Assembly (NCBI RefSeq): GCF_003129465.1 | Contig: NZ_QFFF01000002.1 | Location: 186,001 to 250,000, forward strand | Reading direction: 5' to 3' | DNA: 64,000 nt | Origin: Sphingosinicella humi | GTDB taxonomy: Bacteria; Pseudomonadota; Alphaproteobacteria; Sphingomonadales; Sphingomonadaceae | In this document: piece by piece, positions 1 to 8,496 of the stretch | Layout: every line of letters starts with the position of its first letter | Position numbering within the stretch: position 1 is the stretch's first letter | The notes under the pieces: model-generated | The model's input: only the letters and a program-made list of their open reading frames with translations | The model's database searches: none | What the model was told of the DNA's origin: nothing | Program-made: the position numbers and the translations under genes

Positions 1-1
1 T

Positions 2-1477
2 ATCGACAAGGACCCAACCACCCTGCTCGGCAATCGGGTCAAGACGCACGTGCTGGGCACGCCCGCCAGCTCTGACAGGCTTGTCTATGAAGAGGCGGAC
101 GACAGCTTCTACATGGGCATAAACCGGACCCGCGACGACGATTTCATCTGCATCTATGTCCAGAGCACGGTCAGCAGCGAGCAACGCTGCACCTCCGCCG
201 AAACGCCGGGTGCATTCGCCGTGCTCGCGCCGCGCGAGCGCGACTTCGAATATCAGGCCGACCATCTCGGCGGCCGCTGGGTCATCCGCACCAATTGGGA
301 CGCGCCGAACTATCGACTGATGACGCTTGCGGACGGGCACGCGCTTGGTGACCGCTCCGTCTGGAATGACATGGTGCCGCACAGCGCCGACGTGTTCATC
401 GAAGGGTTCGAGCTGTTCGACGACGTTACGGCGATCGAGGAGCGCTCCGGCGGCGTGAAGCGCCTGCGCACCCTCGCCGCCGACGGGAAGAGCGAGTTCG
501 TGGCTTCGGACGAACCGGCCTACGCAATGTCGCTCGCGAAAAATGCTGAACCGGACACCCAGTGGCTTCGCTACGAATATACGTCGCTCACCACGCCCGA
601 CACCACTTACGAGGTCAACATGGTGACGGGCGAGCGCAAGCTCTTGAAGCGTCTGCCCGTGCTCGGCGGCTATGATCCCGCCAATTATGTGACCGAGCGG
701 CTGTGGGCGCCGGCGCGCGACGGAACGAAAATCCCCGTCTCGATCGTCTACAAGAAGGGATTCAAGCCGGACGGCACCGCCGCGCTTCTTCAATATGGCT
801 ATGGCAGCTACGGCTCATCGATGGATCCCGCCTTCGATTATGCGCGGGTCAGCCTGATCGACCGCGGCATGGCCTATGCGATTGCCCATGTTCGCGGCGG
901 TCAGGAGATGGGCCGCGCCTGGTACGACGACGGTCATTTGATGAACAAGAAGAACAGCTTCACCGATTTCATCGACGTCACGCGCTATCTCGTCGGCCAA
1001 GGCTACGCCGCGAAAGATCGAGTCGCTGCAGCCGGCCGCCTGCTGATGGGTGCGATCGTCAACATGGCGCCCGAGGATTACAAGGTGATCGTCACCCATG
1101 TCCCCTTCGTCGACGTGGTCACGACGATGCTGGACGAGACGATCCCCCTCACCAGCAACGAGTGGGATGAATGGGGCGATCCGCGCGAGCCGGAGGCCTA
1201 TGCCTACATGCTGTCCTATTCGCCCTACGACAACGTCGAGGCGGAAGCCTATCCGGCCATGTTCGTCGGCACCGGCCTGTGGGACTCGCAGGTGCAATAT
1301 TTCGAGCCCGCCAAATGGGTCGCCCGCCTCCGCGAGCGCGGCACCGGAAGCGCGCCTCTGGTCTTCCGCACCAATATGGAGGCGGGGCACGGCGGCAAGT
1401 CCGGCCGCTTCAACAAATATCGCGAGGCGGCCGAATATTACGCCTTCATGCTGGACCAGCTGGGCGTGGCTCCCTGA
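2..1477 (+). CDS. ptrB: Oligopeptidase B (S9A), 5' truncated by window edge, catalytic Ser block missing
   Basis: C-terminal ~491 residues of oligopeptidase B, a serine peptidase that cleaves peptides after basic residues. The frame is open from base 2, so the start lies before the window (family length is about 690). Family blocks seen are VPFVDVVTTMLDE, YSPYDNV, the catalytic Asp in GLWDSQVQY (codon 1283-1285) and the catalytic His in AGHGGKSGRF (codon 1388-1390). The nucleophile region is odd. Relatives read G-x-S-A-G-G-x-L-M-G, but this gene reads AAGRLLMGA (bases 1028-1051), as if four codons (S-A-G-G) were removed in frame after base 1039. The product should be inactive unless this is a sequence error. 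It converges on gatB with a 9-base gap. Confidence 0.9.
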   Translation: MDKDPTTLLGNRVKTHVLGTPASSDRLVYEEADDSFYMGINRTRDDDFICIYVQSTVSSEQRCTSAETPGAFAVLAPRERDFEYQADHLGGRWVIRTNWDAPNYRLMTLADGHALGDRSVWNDMVPHSADVFIEGFELFDDVTAIEERSGGVKRLRTLAADGKSEFVASDEPAYAMSLAKNAEPDTQWLRYEYTSLTTPDTTYEVNMVTGERKLLKRLPVLGGYDPANYVTERLWAPARDGTKIPVSIVYKKGFKPDGTAALLQYGYGSYGSSMDPAFDYARVSLIDRGMAYAIAHVRGGQEMGRAWYDDGHLMNKKNSFTDFIDVTRYLVGQGYAAKDRVAAAGRLLMGAIVNMAPEDYKVIVTHVPFVDVVTTMLDETIPLTSNEWDEWGDPREPEAYAYMLSYSPYDNVEAEAYPAMFVGTGLWDSQVQYFEPAKWVARLRERGTGSAPLVFRTNMEAGHGGKSGRFNKYREAAEYYAFMLDQLGVAP

Positions 1478-1486
1478 GTCGGGGGC

Positions 1487-2977
1487 CTAACCCAGCGCCT
1501 TCTTCAACAGCTCGTTCACGACCTGAGGATTGCCCTTGCCGGCCATCGCCTTCATCGTCTGGCCGACGAAGAAGCCGAACAGCTTGTCCTTGCCTGAGCG
1601 ATACTCGGCGACCTTGTCGGCATTGGCGGCAAGCACCTCGGAGATCACCGCCTCGATGGCGCCGGTGTCGCTGGTCTGCTTGAGGCCGCGCTCGTCAACG
1701 ATCTTGGCGGGATCGTCACCCGTCTCCAGCATGATCTCGAAGACCTGCTTGGCAAGGGTGCCGGAGAGGGTGCCGTCGGCTACGAGGCTCAGGAGCTCCG
1801 CGCCCTGGGCGGGGGTGACGGGGCTTTCCTCGATCGTCTTTCCGAGGCGGTTGAGCGCCCCGAACAGATCGGAGATGAGCCAGTTGGACGCCGCCTTGGC
1901 GACTTGCGTTTCCGGACGCTCCTGCTTCAGCGCAGCTTCGGCGATCAGAGCCTCGAACCAGCGCGCCGTCTCGGCCTCGGCGGTGAGCACGGAGGCGTTG
2001 TAGGCGGAGAGGCCCAACTCCTCCTCATAGCGACGGCGCTTGGCGTCGGGCAGTTCGGGAAGGCTGTGCCGACATTCGTCGAGGAAGTCCGGGGTCAGCT
2101 CCAGCGGCAGCAGGTCGGGGTCCGGGAAGTAGCGATAGTCATGCGCTTCCTCCTTGGAACGGAGCGAGCGAGTCTCGCCCTTGTCCGGATCGAACAGGCG
2201 GGTTTCCTGGACGATGGCGCCGCCGCTCTCCAGCACGTCGACCTGGCGGTTGGCCTCATATTCGATCGCGGCCATGATGAAGCGGACCGAGTTGACGTTC
2301 TTGGTCTCGGTGCGGGTGCCGAACTTGTCACCGGGCTTGCGCACCGAGACATTGACGTCGGCGCGCATTGAGCCCTGCTCCATATTGCCGTCGCAGGAGC
2401 CGACATAGCGGAGAATTGATCTGAGCTTACGGACGTAAGCGCCTGCCTCCTCCGGCGAACGCATGTCGGGCTTCGACACGATTTCCATCAGCGCGACGCC
2501 GGAGCGGTTGAGATCGACATAGGAGAAGCTCGGATGCTGATCGTGCATCAGCTTGCCCGCGTCCTGCTCCAGGTGGATGCGCTCGATGCCGACGGTCCGG
2601 GTGACGCCCTCGGCGGGCTCGATCTCGATCGATCCCTCGCCGACGATCGGGTGATAGAGCTGGCTGATCTGATAGCCCTGCGGCAGATCGGCGTAGAAAT
2701 AATTCTTCCGGTCGAAGCGCGAGAAGGCGTTGATCTTCGCCTCCAGCGCCATGCCGGTGCGGACCGCCTGGCGGACGCACTCGACGTTGAGGACCGGGAG
2801 CATGCCCGGCATGGCCGCATCGACGAGGCTCACCTGCGTATTCGGCTCCGCCCCGAACTCGGTCGAGGCGCCGGAGAAGAGCTTGGCGTTGGAGGTGACC
2901 TGGGCGTGTACTTCGAGGCCGATCACGACCTCCCACTCGCCCGTGGCGCCCTGGATGCGATAGCTGGACTCAGACAT
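1487..2977 (-). CDS. gatB: Asp-tRNA(Asn)/Glu-tRNA(Gln) amidotransferase subunit B
   Basis: GatB, the subunit of the GatCAB complex that binds misacylated Glu-tRNA(Gln) or Asp-tRNA(Asn) and activates it for amidation in the cytoplasm. The 496-residue product has the normal length. The N-terminal block [37 protein letters not shown] and the helical C-terminal GatB/YqeY domain ending in [10 protein letters not shown] are all visible. ATG at 2977 (MSESS) is preferred over an in-frame TTG twelve bases upstream. It lies downstream of gatC and gatA on the same strand, separated from gatA by about 117 bases that carry a palindromic repeat. Confidence 0.96.
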   Translation of the reverse strand: MSESSYRIQGATGEWEVVIGLEVHAQVTSNAKLFSGASTEFGAEPNTQVSLVDAAMPGMLPVLNVECVRQAVRTGMALEAKINAFSRFDRKNYFYADLPQGYQISQLYHPIVGEGSIEIEPAEGVTRTVGIERIHLEQDAGKLMHDQHPSFSYVDLNRSGVALMEIVSKPDMRSPEEAGAYVRKLRSILRYVGSCDGNMEQGSMRADVNVSVRKPGDKFGTRTETKNVNSVRFIMAAIEYEANRQVDVLESGGAIVQETRLFDPDKGETRSLRSKEEAHDYRYFPDPDLLPLELTPDFLDECRHSLPELPDAKRRRYEEELGLSAYNASVLTAEAETARWFEALIAEAALKQERPETQVAKAASNWLISDLFGALNRLGKTIEESPVTPAQGAELLSLVADGTLSGTLAKQVFEIMLETGDDPAKIVDERGLKQTSDTGAIEAVISEVLAANADKVAEYRSGKDKLFGFFVGQTMKAMAGKGNPQVVNELLKKALG

Positions 2978-2995
2978 GGGCAAATCCAAAGAGTT

Positions 2996-3072
2996 CGTTC
3001 GTCCCGAGCGAAGTCGAGGGGCGTATGTGATGAGTCCGTGCCAGCGCCCCTCGACTACGCTCGGGACGAACG
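2996..3072. repeat. REPIN-like inverted repeat, family A copy 1
   Basis: Two 28-bp arms in inverted orientation (2996-3023, beginning CGTTCGTCCCGAGCG, and 3045-3072) around a 21-bp loop in the gatA-gatB spacer. The same arms occur at 41097-41199 and at 50619-50695. The loop here matches the 50619 copy at 18 of 21 positions, so the whole ~77-bp unit, not just the arm, is repeated. Confidence 0.85.
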
Positions 3073-3094
3073 GAAGCGTTGGGCGCTAGGACGC

Positions 3095-4576
3095 TCACCA
3101 CCATGCCTCCGGACGGGCCTTGAAGCCGGCCCGCTCCTCGAAGGCCAATCCCGCGTTTAGCACGCCCTGCTCGTCCAGCGCCTTGCCGATGATCTGGAGG
3201 CCGAGCGGCAGGCCCTGCTGATCGAGGCCGGCGGGGACCGACATGGCGGGCAGGCCGGCGAGGCTGGCGGGAACGGCGAAGACGTCGTTCAGATACATGG
3301 CGATGGGGTCGTTCGATTTCTCGCCCAGCGCGAAGGCGGCGGACGGCGCCGTCGGCGTCAGGAGAAGGTCGCAATCCTGCCAGACCCGCTCGAAATCGCG
3401 GGCGATGAGCGCCCTCACCTTCTGCGCCTGATTGAAATAGGCGTCGTAGAAGCCGGCCGAAAGCACATAGGTGCCGATCATGATGCGGCGCTTCACCTCG
3501 GCGCCGAAGCCGGCGGCGCGGGTAGCGTTGTACATGTCGTCCAGGCTGCCATGGTCGGGCGCGCGGCGCTGACCGTAGCGGACGCCGTCATAGCGGGCGA
3601 GGTTGGACGACGCCTCGGCGGGAGCGATGATGTAATAGGTCGGGAGCGCGTACTGGGTGTGCGGCAGCGACACCTCGACGATCTCGGCGCCGGCATCCCT
3701 CATCCATTCGATGCCCTGATCCCAGACCTTGCCGATCTCCTCGGGAATGCCGTCGATGCGATATTCCTTCGGAATGCCGATCCGCTTGCCCTTGATATCG
3801 CTGGAAAGATTCGCCTCCCACTTGGGCACCGGCAGGTCGAGCGAGGTGGAATCCTTGGGATCGAAGCCGCTCATCACTTCCAGCATGGCGGCGCAGTCGC
3901 GAACGTCCTGGGCCATCGGCCCCGCCTGATCGAGCGAGGAGGCGAAGGCGACCATGCCGTAACGCGAGCAGCGGCCGTAGGTCGGCTTGATGCCGGTGAT
4001 GCCGGTGAAGGCGGCGGGCTGGCGGATCGAGCCGCCGGTGTCGGTGCCGGTGACGCCCGGCGCGATGCGCGCCGCGACGGCGGCCGCCGAGCCGCCCGAG
4101 GAGCCGCCCGGCGTCAGCGGCGCATTGCCGCCGTCCTTGCGCCGCCACGGCGAGATGACGTTGCCGAAGGCGCTGGTCTCGTTCGACGAGCCCATGGCGA
4201 ACTCGTCCATGTTGAGCTTGCCGAGCATGCCCGCGCCGGCGGCGAGCAGCTTGCCGCTGACCGTGGACTCATAAGGCGGCGTGAAGCCTTCCAGCATGCG
4301 GCTGCCGGCGGTGGTCTGGTGGCCCTTGGTCGCGAACAGGTCCTTGATGCCGAGCGGCACGCCCGAGAGCGGGCGAAGCTTGCCCTCGGCGCGCTCGCGG
4401 TCCGCCTCCTCGGCGGCGGCGATGGCGTGCTCGGGCGTCTCAATGACGAAGGCGTTGAGGCCCCTCGCCTTCTCGACGGCGGAAACGAAGGCGTCGGCGA
4501 CTTCGCGGGCGGAGAAACTGCCCTCGCGCACTCCGTCGCGGATCGCCGCGACGCCGAGATCGGTCAGATTGGTCAC
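3095..4576 (-). CDS. gatA: Asp-tRNA(Asn)/Glu-tRNA(Gln) amidotransferase subunit A
   Basis: GatA, the glutaminase subunit of GatCAB, which releases ammonia from glutamine for tRNA-dependent amidation. The 493-residue product shows the amidase-signature triad: Lys in [14 protein letters not shown], cis-Ser in [15 protein letters not shown] and the nucleophile Ser in [14 protein letters not shown]. The start is GTG at 4576, whose G is also the last base of the gatC stop codon (TAGTG), so translation is probably coupled. An open frame continues upstream through gatC but resembles nothing and was not used. Confidence 0.96.
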   Translation of the reverse strand: MTNLTDLGVAAIRDGVREGSFSAREVADAFVSAVEKARGLNAFVIETPEHAIAAAEEADRERAEGKLRPLSGVPLGIKDLFATKGHQTTAGSRMLEGFTPPYESTVSGKLLAAGAGMLGKLNMDEFAMGSSNETSAFGNVISPWRRKDGGNAPLTPGGSSGGSAAAVAARIAPGVTGTDTGGSIRQPAAFTGITGIKPTYGRCSRYGMVAFASSLDQAGPMAQDVRDCAAMLEVMSGFDPKDSTSLDLPVPKWEANLSSDIKGKRIGIPKEYRIDGIPEEIGKVWDQGIEWMRDAGAEIVEVSLPHTQYALPTYYIIAPAEASSNLARYDGVRYGQRRAPDHGSLDDMYNATRAAGFGAEVKRRIMIGTYVLSAGFYDAYFNQAQKVRALIARDFERVWQDCDLLLTPTAPSAAFALGEKSNDPIAMYLNDVFAVPASLAGLPAMSVPAGLDQQGLPLGLQIIGKALDEQGVLNAGLAFEERAGFKARPEAWW

Positions 4577-4863
4577 TATTCGATCACCTTCGGAACCGCG
4601 AAGAAGCCATGCTCTGTCACCGGCGCATTGGCCAGGACGGCATCGCGCTTGTCGCCATCGGTGACGATGTCGTCGCGCAGACGCAGGTGGTTGGCGATGA
4701 CGGCGGTCATCGGCTCGACGCCGGTGACGTCGACCTCCTGCAATTGCTCGATCCAGCCGAGGATGTTGTTGAGCTCGGGCACCAAGGCCTCGGCCTCGCC
4801 GTCGGTCACGGCGATGCGGGCGAGCCTTGCGATATGGCGGACGGTGGCGGTGTCGACGGACAT
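4576..4863 (-). CDS. gatC: Asp-tRNA(Asn)/Glu-tRNA(Gln) amidotransferase subunit C
   Basis: GatC, the small subunit that clamps GatA to GatB. The 95 residues have the family pattern: [12 protein letters not shown] near the N-terminus, then a helix with [11 protein letters not shown], and VTGVEPM in the middle. ATG at 4863 (MSVDT) is chosen; an ATG 18 bases upstream is possible. First gene of the gatC-gatA-gatB operon. Confidence 0.94.
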   Translation of the reverse strand: MSVDTATVRHIARLARIAVTDGEAEALVPELNNILGWIEQLQEVDVTGVEPMTAVIANHLRLRDDIVTDGDKRDAVLANAPVTEHGFFAVPKVIE

Positions 4864-4963
4864 AGGTCGCGGCGCTAGCATCGGCGCGGGCGGGCATCAA
4901 GCGAGGCTTGCAAGATCGGCGCGCATGCTGTTGGGAGCGCGGCTGTTTGGTTGGAGACAATGG

Positions 4964-6079
4964 ATGCTCGCGCGGCGTTTCCTGTGGATCGTGGCGGGAC
5001 TGGTGGTGCTGCTGCTCGTCCTGGCGCTCGCCTATCGCATTTTCCAGATGGATCTGATGAAGGCGGCGCTGGTGCCGACCGCCCAGTTCGTCGAGCAGGA
5101 GACCCCGGAGCCGGGCCCGACCTATGCCGACGTCGAGATGTGGATCGCGCGGCCGGACATTCCGAACAATCCCTCCGCCTGGACGCCGGAAGGCTTCACC
5201 CCCACCGGGGAGCCCAAGGCCTCGCTCTTCTTCATCCACCCGACCTCCTATCTCGATCGCACCCATTGGAATGCGCCGCTGGATCATGAGGAATCGCAGG
5301 AGCGGGCCGAACTGTTCGTCCGCAGCCAGGCCAGCGCCTTCAACAATATCGCCGAGATCTGGGCGCCCAAATATCGCCAGGCGACCTTCGGGGCGTTTCT
5401 CACCACCAAGGCGGACGCCGAAAGGGCGCTGGACTTCGCCTATCGCGACGTGCTGGCGGCCTTCGAAGCCTTCCTCCAGCAGGCGCCCGAGGATCGGCCG
5501 ATCATCCTCGCCGCCCACAGCCAGGGCAGCCTCCATCTCATGCGATTGCTGAGAGACCGGATTGCCGGCACGCCCGTCGAGCAGCGGATCGCGGCCGCCT
5601 ATGTGGTGGGCTGGCCGATCTCGACCACCGCCGACCTCGGAAAGCTCGGCCTTCCAGCCTGCGAGGAAGCGGACGATTCGGGGTGCATCCTCAGCTGGCA
5701 GAGCTTCGCCCAGCCCGCCGACCCGAAGATGGTGACGGACGTTTACGATGCCTCGGCCGCGCCGGACGGGACGCCCCGCGCCGGCTCGCCGATGCTGTGC
5801 GTCAATCCGATCAGCGGCGTCAGAGCCGACGATGCCCCCGCGTCGGAAAATCTCGGCACGCTTGTCCCCAATGGCGATCTCACCGAAGCGGAACTGGTGG
5901 AAGGCGCGGTGCCGGCGCGCTGCGACGTGCGCGGTTTCCTGCTGATCGGCGAGGAGGCGCCGGACCTCGGCAACTATGTCCTGCCCGGCAACAACTATCA
6001 TGTTTATGATTATGCGCTCTTCTGGGCGAACATCCGGGCCGACGCCGAGCGGCGGCTGGAAAGCTTCCTGGGACCATGA
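4964..6079 (+). CDS. DUF3089 family lipase/esterase-like membrane-anchored protein
   Basis: A 371-residue protein with one N-terminal membrane segment (about residues 6-22, rich in V and L) followed by a DUF3089 domain with an alpha/beta-hydrolase-like nucleophile motif AAHSQGSLH. The substrate is unknown. ATG at 4964 is preferred because GGAG lies seven bases upstream; an in-frame ATG at 4925 would add 13 residues. The gene diverges from gatC. Its stop overlaps the ruvX start by four bases (ATGA), suggesting coupled translation. Confidence 0.8.
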   Translation: MLARRFLWIVAGLVVLLLVLALAYRIFQMDLMKAALVPTAQFVEQETPEPGPTYADVEMWIARPDIPNNPSAWTPEGFTPTGEPKASLFFIHPTSYLDRTHWNAPLDHEESQERAELFVRSQASAFNNIAEIWAPKYRQATFGAFLTTKADAERALDFAYRDVLAAFEAFLQQAPEDRPIILAAHSQGSLHLMRLLRDRIAGTPVEQRIAAAYVVGWPISTTADLGKLGLPACEEADDSGCILSWQSFAQPADPKMVTDVYDASAAPDGTPRAGSPMLCVNPISGVRADDAPASENLGTLVPNGDLTEAELVEGAVPARCDVRGFLLIGEEAPDLGNYVLPGNNYHVYDYALFWANIRADAERRLESFLGP

Positions 6080-6537
6080 TCACCGCCAGCGCCTCGGCTT
6101 TTCGCGATGCTTTGCCGGGCGGCGGGCGCCTCATCGGCCTGGACGTGGGCACGAAGACGATCGGCATCGCCCTGTGCGACTCCGGCTGGACGATCGCCAC
6201 GCCCGCCGAGCTCCTCCGGCGGACCAAATTCTCGGCCGATCTGGAGCGATTGAAGGCGCTGATGGTCGCACAGTCGGTCAAGGGCATCGTGGTCGGCCTG
6301 CCGCTCAACCTCGACGGCAGCGACAGTCCGCGCACCCAGTCGATCCGCGCCTTCGCCCGCAACCTCGAGCCGCTCGAACTCCCCATCCTCCTCTGGGACG
6401 AGCGCTGGTCGACCCAGGCCGTGACCCGCACGCTCCTCGCCGCCGACGCCAGCCGGGCCCGCCGCGCCGAGCTGGTCGACAAAATGGCCGCCGCCTACAT
6501 CCTGCAAGGCGCGATCGATGCGCTCACAATGAGCTAG
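6076..6537 (+). CDS. ruvX: RuvX/YqgF, putative pre-16S rRNA nuclease / Holliday junction resolvase
   Basis: YqgF-family RNase H-fold nuclease of 153 residues, linked to 16S rRNA 5'-end maturation and classed with Holliday junction resolvases. Family motifs are [12 protein letters not shown] (first metal-binding Asp), [11 protein letters not shown] and DERWSTQ. The start codon overlaps the stop of the DUF3089 gene, so the pair is likely one operon. Confidence 0.93.
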   Translation: MITASASAFRDALPGGGRLIGLDVGTKTIGIALCDSGWTIATPAELLRRTKFSADLERLKALMVAQSVKGIVVGLPLNLDGSDSPRTQSIRAFARNLEPLELPILLWDERWSTQAVTRTLLAADASRARRAELVDKMAAAYILQGAIDALTMS

Positions 6538-6588
6538 CGCGGGCGATACTCCACTGGTATAGGGGACTAATACACAGGGGAGGGTTTG

Positions 6589-8496
6589 ATGAGATATTTG
6601 AAGGCGCCCGCGATTCTGCTTGCTTCGACCAGCCTGGCGCTCGGGGCCGCACCGTCCCTCGCGGAGACCGCCGCCCAGCCGGTCCGCTATTCGGCCGAGG
6701 TCTTTTACAACACCACCAGCTTCAACATGGCCTCGCCCGCCGGCTATGGCTTTTCCGCCGACGGCAAGTCGATCCTGATCAGCAGCGACGCCTCCGGCGT
6801 CTTCAATGTCTATGCCCTTCCCGTGGCGGGCGGAGAGCCGGCGGCTGTCAGCCATTCGACCGACAATGCGACCTTTGCCGCCAGCTATTTCCCCACAGAC
6901 GACCGGGTGCTGTTCACCGCCGACAAGGGCGGCAACGAACTCGACCATGTTTATGTCCGCGCCGCCGACGGCAGCGTTCGCGATCTGACGCCGGGGGAGA
7001 AGGTGAAGGCGGACTTCATCGGCTGGAGCGCGGACGGCGAGACCTTCTGGGTCACGACCAACGAGCGCAACCCGGAGATGTTCGACATCTATGCCTATGA
7101 CGCGGACGATTATGAGCGGCGCCTCGTCTTCCAGAATGAAGGCTATAGCGTCGGCGGCATCTCGCGCGATGGACGCTATGTGGCGCTGGTGAAGGAACGG
7201 ACGAGCGCCGACAACGACCTCTATCTCGTCGACCTCAAGGCGACGTCGCCCGAGCCCAAGCACATCACGCAGCACCAGGGCAATGTCAGCTACGGCGTCT
7301 ATGATTTCACGCCGGACAGCCGCTCGCTCGTCTACGCGACCAACGAAGCGGGTGAGTGGAACCAGGCGTGGCGCTACGACTTGGCTTCGGGGGAGAAGGC
7401 GCCGGCGATCGAGGCGGACTGGGACGTCATGTACGTCTCCTTCTCGCCGTCGGGCCGTTACCGCGTCTCCGCGCTCAACAATGATGGGTCGACCGATCTC
7501 ACCATCCAGGACCGCGAGGGCAAGGCCGTGACCCTCACCGGCATTCCGGACGGCGACATCGGAGGCGTGCGCTTCAATCGCGACGAGACGATGGTCGCTT
7601 TCACGGTAGCGTCGGACACGTCGCCGGCGGACATTTTCGTCGCCGATCTGGCCACAGGCACGGCGCGACGACTGACGACGGCGCTCAATCCGGCGATCGA
7701 CGAGAAGCAGCTCGTCGAAGCGACCGTCGCCCGATTCAAAAGCTATGACGGCCTCGAAGTCCCCGGCATTCTCTATAAGCCGAGGGAAGCCAGCGCTTCA
7801 AACCCCGTGCCGGCCCTCGTCTGGGTCCATGGCGGGCCGGGCGGGCAGAGCCGGCGGGGCTACAGCGCGACCATCCAGCATCTCGTGAACCACGGCTATG
7901 CCGTCTACGCGATCAACAACCGCGGCTCCTCGGGCTACGGCAAGACCTTCTTCCATATGGACGACAAGAAGCATGGCGACGTCGACCTGAAGGACGTCGT
8001 CGCCTCCAAGGGCTTCCTCCAGTCGCTCGATTGGGTATCGAACGACGACATCGGGATCATCGGCGGGTCCTATGGCGGCTATATGGTCGCCGCCGCCCTC
8101 GCCTTCGAGCCGCAGGCGTTCGATCTCGGCATCGACATCTTCGGCGTGACCAACTGGGTGCGGACGCTCGAATCGATCCCGCCCTGGTGGGGCGCCTTCC
8201 GCGAGGCGCTCTATGACGAAATGGGCGATCCCGCGACCGACGCGGAGCGGCACCGGGCGATCTCGCCGCTGTTCCACGCCAAGAACATCCAAAAGCCGTT
8301 GCTGGTTATCCAGGGCGCGAACGACCCGCGCGTGCTGCAGGTGGAGAGCGACGAGCTGGTGGCTGCGGTAAAGGCGAACGACGTGCCGGTGGAATATGTG
8401 GTGTTCCCCGATGAGGGCCACGGTTTCTTGCGGAAGCAGAACCGGATCGACGCCTCAGAGGCCTATCTCAAGTTCCTCGACTCGCATCTCAGATAG
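6589..8496 (+). CDS. Exported S9-family prolyl oligopeptidase-like peptidase
   Basis: A 635-residue serine peptidase of family S9. It has a signal peptide (about residues 1-23, ending SLA), a TolB/WD-like beta-propeller with repeated ISSDASG/ISRDGRY-type blades, and a C-terminal alpha/beta-hydrolase domain. The catalytic Ser lies in GGSYGGYM, the Asp in GANDPRV and the His in DEGHGF. ATG at 6589 follows a strong AGGGGAGGG purine tract. It probably degrades peptides in the periplasm. The stop abuts the stop of the convergent EAL gene with no base between. Confidence 0.9.
   Translation: MRYLKAPAILLASTSLALGAAPSLAETAAQPVRYSAEVFYNTTSFNMASPAGYGFSADGKSILISSDASGVFNVYALPVAGGEPAAVSHSTDNATFAASYFPTDDRVLFTADKGGNELDHVYVRAADGSVRDLTPGEKVKADFIGWSADGETFWVTTNERNPEMFDIYAYDADDYERRLVFQNEGYSVGGISRDGRYVALVKERTSADNDLYLVDLKATSPEPKHITQHQGNVSYGVYDFTPDSRSLVYATNEAGEWNQAWRYDLASGEKAPAIEADWDVMYVSFSPSGRYRVSALNNDGSTDLTIQDREGKAVTLTGIPDGDIGGVRFNRDETMVAFTVASDTSPADIFVADLATGTARRLTTALNPAIDEKQLVEATVARFKSYDGLEVPGILYKPREASASNPVPALVWVHGGPGGQSRRGYSATIQHLVNHGYAVYAINNRGSSGYGKTFFHMDDKKHGDVDLKDVVASKGFLQSLDWVSNDDIGIIGGSYGGYMVAAALAFEPQAFDLGIDIFGVTNWVRTLESIPPWWGAFREALYDEMGDPATDAERHRAISPLFHAKNIQKPLLVIQGANDPRVLQVESDELVAAVKANDVPVEYVVFPDEGHGFLRKQNRIDASEAYLKFLDSHLR

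Noticed and set aside
3551-6079. An 842-codon frame opposite gatA/gatC running into the DUF3089 gene, and a 968-codon extension of the gatA frame upstream
   Set aside because: Only the DUF3089 part and the gatA part show protein-family features; the rest is an open antisense frame typical of GC-rich DNA.
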